From Sergeia podlipaevii (lineage: Eukaryota > Euglenozoa > Kinetoplastea > Trypanosomatida > Trypanosomatidae), in NCBI GenBank assembly GCA_030849805.1, contig JASANZ010001873.1, positions 1 through 21,117 of the forward strand: DNA of 21,117 nucleotides, written 5' to 3'. A program made the position numbers and the translations under genes. The notes beneath the pieces were generated by a model. It had not been told where the DNA came from and did no database searches. It saw nothing but the letters and a program-made list of their open reading frames with translations. This document shows positions 16,447-21,117 of this stretch, one piece after another. Numbering within the stretch: the stretch's first letter is position 1; each line of letters opens with the position of its first letter.

Positions 16447-16985
16447 GTCTCTAAGTGTGTGGTTTTGATATCGATTAGTTAAGATATTGAGTCTAGACTC
16501 TGCGAAGTCCCGCTTTGAAAGATATCTATTAATCTATTCGGCAACAAAATATCAATGCTTTCTATCTCAACCCTCTGCACCGATGCCTAAGAAAACTATT
16601 GGGGCACCAACCCGAGCCCTCTTTTCGTATACTAACCAATAATAATGACAATGATTATAAAAACAATAGGAAAAAAATAGGAAAAAAATATGTTAAAATA
16701 AAGAAGAGAAATACAAAAGCGCAAAAGTTTTGGCATGATTTTAGAATGTTCACAAGTGTCAAGCTTCTTTTTTCAGCAATTCAGATTTCAGTAATATTGA
16801 AAAAAAAGCACCACTCTACAGCCATTGTAAAAACAAGAAAAAACAAGTATTTAAGCGTTGCTGCATTGCAAGGGAGATAAAAGTAATGATAACAATAATT
16901 ACTGTTGCGAGTATTTTAGAGGGATTTCAACCTATCTTCCTAGTAGACTTACAAGAAGAAAAAAAAAAGCGAAAGACAGCGCTAC
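16447..16985 (-). other. Intergenic spacer upstream of the WD40 gene
   Basis: About 539 bases of AT-rich sequence. The transcript strand is U/C-rich between about 16655 and 16715 and again near 16800-16855. I find only 3' UTR/leader material and a splice acceptor candidate. An open frame on the plus strand here starts with TTG and is low-complexity Lys/Asn, so it is not a gene. Confidence 0.6.
16632..16712 (-). promoter_or_regulatory. Trans-splice acceptor candidate for the WRAP53-like gene
   Basis: A long U/C-rich stretch in the sense direction (16712-16655) is followed, after AU-rich sequence, by the AG at 16633-16632. The leader would be about 185 bases. Later AGs are possible. Confidence 0.4.
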
Positions 16986-18251
16986 TCATCCATCCACGCC
17001 CTCCTCCTCCTCTGGTGGATTGAGAACAGCTCGCAGGTCTCTAATGAGCAGCGCTTCACCCTCCGTGTCGTCCTCACGACAAGCGTACGCGCCGCATTCA
17101 ATACCCTCCTCTGCAGTTTCTACTGCGCCATGCACAGCGAGCAGCACACCCCGCAGTGCTGCCACCTCACTGAGAAGCGCACAGTGTGCAATCTCAATAG
17201 TCTCCTGCTCAAAGGACTGCACCGTGTGAAGGGCCTTGGCAGCCACCACTCTGGAGCGCAGTTCCTGCAGATACGTTTCACTGGCTTTTAAATGACTGTG
17301 CGCTGGGCTCCATATATTGCCGGTGCCTGCACTCTCCTCAAGAGCGGCGGTCACTGCGGCCTCGGTCCCTGCCAAGCGCGTCTCCACAGCACGGAATTTA
17401 TCAGCCATAACTTCCTTGAAGCGACGGTCCTGACGATCATGCAGGTGCTCCACGGCAGTGGCCCCTACAGACTCGCGCACTCTCTCCACTACTTCTATCA
17501 AGGGATCTACTCCGCCTTGAACACCAACATCACCAACATCACCGCCACCACTACACCGAATGTTTTCCGCATCGCAGATCGAGGAAGTGCCGTCAGGTGC
17601 CTGTGTGCTGCCGCCGCTGTATTCTAGCTCATCTTCTCTCAATCTCTCGTTGTAACAGTCACTGGCGGACTTTGTTGGAGTGCACGCATCTCGTTGGTGT
17701 TGATACTGTTGAAGGTACTCTGGACTTGGAGAAGGCAGCGCAGCAGCGCCACTAGCGGAGAGATAATAGTCAGAGTAAGGATCGCAGAATTCGTGAAATT
17801 GGCTGCAGCTCACGTGAGCGGACGTCGATGGCCCTGCTGTCGTCGACAAGGAAGTGCTAACGTCGGTCTTCGCAGACTCATCATCCCTCTCTTTGTGATG
17901 GACACTAACCCTATCAACAGCTAAGGAGGATCGAGTCAGCAGCGTTTGCCATTCGCTAGACCGCCTGCACCACTCTGACGACACCAGTGGAGGTTGGCGC
18001 AGCAGTCCGTCCACCACGGTAGTCTCTAACAACGAAACCATGCGAGTATTGGGCCGGCGTAAGGCGCTATACTCCCCTGGCCTTGACATGGCGTGAACAA
18101 ATTCTGACATTGCCAGATCCGTCTCCGTCACTGTAGGTACCGAGCGTAAAAATGTGTAGAGTGTCGTGGTGGCCAAGACTGGATCATCAGTAAGAGTCGC
18201 ATTGTTATCGCTCGTTGTGCGCAGCCGAATAATGGGCTGCTGTAGCGGCAT
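16986..18251 (-). CDS. Coiled-coil protein, unknown function
   Basis: A 421-residue protein. I chose the ATG at 18251; the reading frame continues seven codons upstream to a TTG, but those codons (VFFFKA) are just the translated pyrimidine tract. The N-terminal part (1-110) is mixed, with Trp-containing helices near 92-110. Residues 115-250 are Ser/Thr/Asp/Gly-rich and probably disordered, with Tyr-rich patches (DPYSDYY) and a Gly/Asp/Val segment at 235-249. Residues 250-410 are strongly helical, with long Ala/Glu/Leu/Val-rich stretches (about 250-308, 320-345, 346-385) compatible with coiled coils. The C-terminus ends in an acidic NPPEEEEG run. This architecture suits a structural or cytoskeletal protein, but I recognise no family and assign no function. 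Confidence 0.75.
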   Translation of the reverse strand: MPLQQPIIRLRTTSDNNATLTDDPVLATTTLYTFLRSVPTVTETDLAMSEFVHAMSRPGEYSALRRPNTRMVSLLETTVVDGLLRQPPLVSSEWCRRSSEWQTLLTRSSLAVDRVSVHHKERDDESAKTDVSTSLSTTAGPSTSAHVSCSQFHEFCDPYSDYYLSASGAAALPSPSPEYLQQYQHQRDACTPTKSASDCYNERLREDELEYSGGSTQAPDGTSSICDAENIRCSGGGDVGDVGVQGGVDPLIEVVERVRESVGATAVEHLHDRQDRRFKEVMADKFRAVETRLAGTEAAVTAALEESAGTGNIWSPAHSHLKASETYLQELRSRVVAAKALHTVQSFEQETIEIAHCALLSEVAALRGVLLAVHGAVETAEEGIECGAYACREDDTEGEALLIRDLRAVLNPPEEEEGVDG

Positions 18252-18253
18252 AG

Positions 18254-18278
18254 CTTTAAAAAAAAAGACCAAAAAAAG
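18254..18278 (-). promoter_or_regulatory. Trans-splice acceptor candidate almost abutting the ATG
   Basis: In the sense direction two U-runs separated by GG and C (18278-18259) lead into AAAG, with the AG at 18255-18254. Only two bases separate this AG from the ATG at 18251. No other pyrimidine tract lies close upstream because the adjacent sequence is GA-repeat. Confidence 0.55.
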
Positions 18279-18308
18279 GCTCTGCTTTATTTCTATGTAG
18301 TGTGTATC

Positions 18309-18340
18309 TTCTCTCTCTCTCTCTCTCTATATATATATAC
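18309..18340. repeat. Dinucleotide microsatellite (TC)n followed by (TA)n
   Basis: On the plus strand TC repeats run directly into TA repeats. In the sense (minus) transcript this reads UA repeats then GA repeats, about 60 bases upstream of the next start codon. It is probably a length-variable simple repeat in the spacer. Confidence 0.85.
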
Positions 18341-18849
18341 TGTTGCTTTTTTATTACCGTGAAGACACTCAAAGTGATTATATCTATAATATACCTGCGT
18401 AAGTAGCAATACAAGAATGTCGTAACGGTGTTTCGAAACAATAAAAAAAAAAATGTTATTCAGTTAAAGAAAAACAAAGAAAACCTAAGGATTTGAAAAT
18501 AAAAATAAAAATCTGTTTCTATGAGCTAGAAAAAAAAAAGTGAGACAAAGTAGCGTGCCTCCTCCAATCTATTTTCCCTTTTTTCCTTTGTTGTGTTGAT
18601 ACCGTACCCAGAGCTGGAATCCCTATCGCAAGAGCTTGCAAGGCATTAAAATGTTTAAAATATATAATTAGAGAAAAAGGAGGCATATGGAAATAATGCA
18701 AATGCAATGTAAGAAGTAGTTTCAAGGTGAACTGCTTCTGCAAGGAAAAAGATGTTTCCGTCGATTTTCCTTTCTTTTTTTTTATCGACCAATCGCAAAA
18801 GTACGCATTCGAAAAAGGAAAAAAAAAAAGCATGTAGCCGTTGCTGCTG

Positions 18850-19719
18850 CTACACATAGTTACCTCCTGGGGCCTCGCCGTCAATCACGCCAGACCGATG
18901 CACAGGGACATCAGCACCCCTCGTCATACTCTGCAGCTCACGAGATTCCGACCGTGGAGCAAGATACATGTCAATATACTTCGTTAAGAAGCACACCCAC
19001 TCATCACGCTCCAGGGGACTAGAAGCGGCTAGCACCACCTTCTCATGAGCACCCGCTTCGTTCACGTACTCCACGGCGAAGTAGGTCAGGTGCGAGTCTG
19101 TTGCTTGCGGACAATCCTCTGGAAGAATCAGTGGCCAGCACACGGCAGCCTTCTTAAAGCGGCTACCCCGTGAATTAGTGGTCTCACGCCAGAACGGCAC
19201 ACGACCAAGAGGAGCTCGCGGGGTCTTTCTAAAGCTATTCGCGTTGGCATACCATGCAATGCCATCCTCCGCCTCATCCGCCACCACATACTGTGGCACA
19301 AACTGTGCACTAGATCTCGCAACGGTATTGGCAAGCAGGAGAATAGGGCTGGCGAAACCTCCGCCACCAGCCCCACGCCCTGAGAGGCGCAGCAGAGGGC
19401 CTTCCATACGTGTGCGCGCCGCTGTCAACGGTCTTTGTGGGCTCGGCGGGGCCATTGCATTCGATCTCAGCGCGCTCTCCGTGCCGCCAATGTCAATACG
19501 TTGTTTCAGTGGAGTACAATCCTCAGACATTCCTTGTACTTCACGCTGAAAGTCCTTGGACCCCTCTGAGTCGTCCTCGCTGCTGTATGGGACATCGTTA
19601 GGTGCTGCCTCATGCAATGTAATGCATAGGCGAAGACGCAAAGCACGACTCTTTTTCAGCTGCCTGAGAAGCGCAGCGTTTTCCTTTTGAACGCAATCTA
19701 ATAAACTTTCAGATATCAT
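18850..19719 (-). CDS. PH-like domain protein with N-terminal helix
   Basis: A 289-residue protein. Residues 3-33 are predicted helical and could form a short coiled coil (leucine-rich, KENAALLRQLKKSR). Residues 40-125 are polar, acidic then Ser/Pro/Gly-rich, and probably disordered. Residues about 140-253 fit a pleckstrin-homology fold: an early strand (QYVVAD), an AWY strand, a Pro-x-Gly-x-Val-Pro turn, a strand pair ending near TYFAVEYV, then KVVLAASS followed by the amphipathic helix ERDEWVCFLTKYI. Trp241 sits where PH domains keep their near-invariant tryptophan. PH domains bind phosphoinositides or protein partners, so a membrane or cytoskeletal adaptor role is inferred. The 45-residue tail is unremarkable. 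The PH assignment is by eye and the domain is divergent; I do not name an orthologue. Confidence 0.75.
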   Translation of the reverse strand: MISESLLDCVQKENAALLRQLKKSRALRLRLCITLHEAAPNDVPYSSEDDSEGSKDFQREVQGMSEDCTPLKQRIDIGGTESALRSNAMAPPSPQRPLTAARTRMEGPLLRLSGRGAGGGGFASPILLLANTVARSSAQFVPQYVVADEAEDGIAWYANANSFRKTPRAPLGRVPFWRETTNSRGSRFKKAAVCWPLILPEDCPQATDSHLTYFAVEYVNEAGAHEKVVLAASSPLERDEWVCFLTKYIDMYLAPRSESRELQSMTRGADVPVHRSGVIDGEAPGGNYV

Positions 19720-20465
19720 CTACGTAGGGGTTTTCCCCCATGCCCTAATGGAGGGGGTAGAAGGGTAATCAATAAAGCGGAAAAAAAAAGAGAAACAACA
19801 ACAAGGGTAGAAGACGAATGAGAATTGGTTGCGTCAACAAAACAATATTTTAGCACACACACACACAAAAAAAAAAAAGAAGTATCCAGATGTACCATCC
19901 ACAAGTTATATTCATAATATGCACCAGCATCTGTGTCGCACGGGGTAGTGTCTCTGCAAACACATCGGCCACTCAACCAAATCAAAGGGGCTAGAAATGC
20001 GCATTTATTCAGAGAGGTCCCGCGTTCACGTACATATTTCTGTAGTGTATTCTTTTTTTTTCTTTTTAAAGTTTCCCCCCTAGAGGCCTAATCCTATATG
20101 ACAGATAGCTCACCGTTCATATCCTCATCAATATGCGCTCCAGTGAGACCTCTCTGCATTTTTTAATCATCAGTAACATTCCTTTCATATCTTTCGCCAA
20201 AGTCTCCCGTTCAAAAAAAAAAAAGCATTTATGAAACTTCCTTTAATGAAAAAAAAATCAATCATTCCTATTGAATACTGATAGTGCTATAATTGTTCTA
20301 CGTACAATTCTACGTATTGAGATGATGCCCTAGGGATGTCCAATCTGTTACTTCCTCCCACTTGCATCTCCAAAAAACACATAAGAAGAAAAAGCAAACA
20401 CATCTCAAGGAAAAAAAAATGGTTAGAATCATCGTCGTTCAGCTCATCGCTGCTACTAAAACTCT
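19720..20465 (-). other. Intergenic spacer between the small membrane protein and PH-like genes
   Basis: About 746 bases, AT-rich with several A-runs on the plus strand (U-runs in the transcript), at about 19781-19789, 19867-19878, 20214-20224, 20249-20256 and 20411-20419. It should hold the 3' UTR of the upstream gene and the leader of the next. I see no credible ORF or structured RNA apart from the splice signal and short hairpin near 19725-19745. Confidence 0.6.
19745..19800 (-). promoter_or_regulatory. Trans-splice acceptor candidate for the PH-like gene
   Basis: In the sense direction a U/C-rich stretch (about 19800-19776, then a second pyrimidine-rich stretch 19768-19749) precedes the AG at 19746-19745. 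This gives a leader of about 25 bases. A second AG lies immediately before the start codon (19721-19720), so the choice between the two decides whether a short upstream ATG is included. Confidence 0.5.
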
Positions 20466-20909
20466 CTACATCTCAGTGACGTACTTCTCAGTTCCGGGGA
20501 TCGAGACAGTGCCAGCGTAGTGGTGTTTGGCCATCTGACCGGGCTTGTACAAGCTGTCCCACTCCAACTCGCGCGCGTGGCGCTCCTGAGCCCACTGGGG
20601 GATAGCAATGCCAGGGAGATACAAAACACACTGCAGGCACTGGTACCAGTCCATATTGCCGAGCATCAGGAGACCGAGGAGCATGGAAGGGACAGCGAGG
20701 ACAAGGTTGCGGGCGGTGATCCAGGCAGCACGGTTATCAAAGCGGCCATACTGAATAAAGGAGGACCACATGCGACCACCCCAGCCACCGCACATGGTGA
20801 CGGGGTAGAAGTTGCTGTACGGAGCCATCCAGGAGATTCGGTTCCAGTTGAATCCCATAAAGTCGCCGGCGAACACGCGCGCAGCAAGGCATGCCTTGGG
20901 GGGAGCCAT
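20466..20909 (-). CDS. Small two-helix membrane protein, probably mitochondrial, unnamed
   Basis: A 147-residue protein starting at a clear ATG. The N-terminus (MAPPKACLAARVFAG) is basic and free of acidic residues, then Gly/Trp/aromatic-rich (residues 18-55). Two hydrophobic segments follow, at about 67-84 and 88-105, and then a hydrophilic, charged C-terminal tail (106-147). Small size, aromatic richness, a weakly basic start and one or two short helices recall accessory subunits of trypanosomatid respiratory complexes or ATP synthase. That is inference from composition; I recognise no specific family. A splice acceptor candidate lies about 118 bases upstream. It is the first complete gene in transcription order. 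I am confident that it is a gene, but not of its function. Confidence 0.8.
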   Translation of the reverse strand: MAPPKACLAARVFAGDFMGFNWNRISWMAPYSNFYPVTMCGGWGGRMWSSFIQYGRFDNRAAWITARNLVLAVPSMLLGLLMLGNMDWYQCLQCVLYLPGIAIPQWAQERHARELEWDSLYKPGQMAKHHYAGTVSIPGTEKYVTEM

Positions 20910-21026
20910 CTTGAGTTGATTTTGGAATACTTCTTTTATATAAAAATGTACTTACTACGAAGAGCTATTCTTCTAGTCTGAAGCCAACTAAATCTGTAGG
21001 ATGCAAGTTTAGTGACGACAATCTTT

Positions 21027-21083
21027 CTTTTTATAATAAAAAGAGAAGAAGAGGCAAGAGACAAAAATGAAAAGAGGCCGTAA
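21027..21083 (-). promoter_or_regulatory. Trans-splice acceptor candidate for the small membrane protein gene
   Basis: On the minus strand a C/T-rich tract (about 21036-21083) is followed by the first AG at 21028-21027, leaving a leader of roughly 118 bases before the ATG. Position is inferred from the tract-then-first-AG rule. Confidence 0.5.
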
Positions 21084-21117
21084 AAAAGCGAAACAGAACC
21101 TGGGATGCATTGATACA

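Larger units (their letters stand above)
18252..18849 (-). other. Intergenic spacer with TC/TA microsatellite
   Basis: About 598 bases of AT-rich spacer between the PH-like gene and the coiled-coil gene. Contents: A-runs near 18442-18452, 18529-18538 and 18820-18830, a dinucleotide repeat at 18309-18340, and the pyrimidine tract of the next gene's splice acceptor. No other gene is supported. Confidence 0.6.

Noticed and set aside
16599..16880. Plus-strand open frame of 93 codons.
   Set aside because: It begins with TTG, has Lys/Asn/Ile-rich low-complexity composition from AT-rich spacer, and is on the strand opposite to every real gene.
19716..19985. Minus-strand frame of 89 codons upstream of the PH-like gene.
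   Set aside because: TTG start, spans the pyrimidine tract of that gene's acceptor, no family resemblance.
1..21117. tRNA genes, rRNA, mobile elements, CRISPR arrays or a transcription strand switch.
   Set aside because: No tRNA B-box-like arms with cloverleaf, no reverse transcriptase or transposase frames, no spaced direct repeats, and no plus-strand gene were found.

Overview
The window looks like nuclear DNA of a trypanosomatid (kinetoplastid) protist. All ten credible intact genes, plus one broken copy, lie on the minus strand without introns. They are separated by AT-rich spacers in which the sense strand carries pyrimidine tracts followed by an AG, as expected for spliced-leader trans-splicing within one polycistronic transcription unit. 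The gene content also fits: a BT1-type pteridine/folate transporter, short or absent presequences, and several lineage-specific proteins. I cannot name the genus. Transcription runs from base 21117 towards base 1.

Layout in transcription order (right to left): a small two-helix membrane protein (20466-20909); a protein with a C-terminal PH-like domain (18850-19719); a protein with a helical/coiled-coil C-terminal half (16986-18251); a WRAP53/TCAB1-type WD40 protein (15169-16446); two tandem, diverged 3-hydroxyisobutyryl-CoA hydrolase-like (ECH_2) genes (13560-14639 and 11661-12761); a large disordered protein ending in a zinc ribbon (8246-10594); a probable mitochondrial protein with four cold-shock-like repeats (4227-6503); a small, very basic zinc-finger protein (3477-3893); a BT1-family transporter (1303-2955); and a broken BT1 copy (457-806). 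A splice acceptor for a further gene lies at the left edge.

As usual in trypanosomatids, neighbours do not form a functional operon. Only the two ECH_2 genes and the two BT1 copies are related by tandem duplication. I see no tRNA, rRNA, CRISPR, transposon or strand switch. The window is mostly ordinary. The parts most worth a second look are the WRAP53 homologue, the four-repeat cold-shock-like protein with a second pyrimidine tract abutting its start codons, the asymmetric ECH_2 pair, and the BT1 relic whose start codon coincides with the only ambiguous base.
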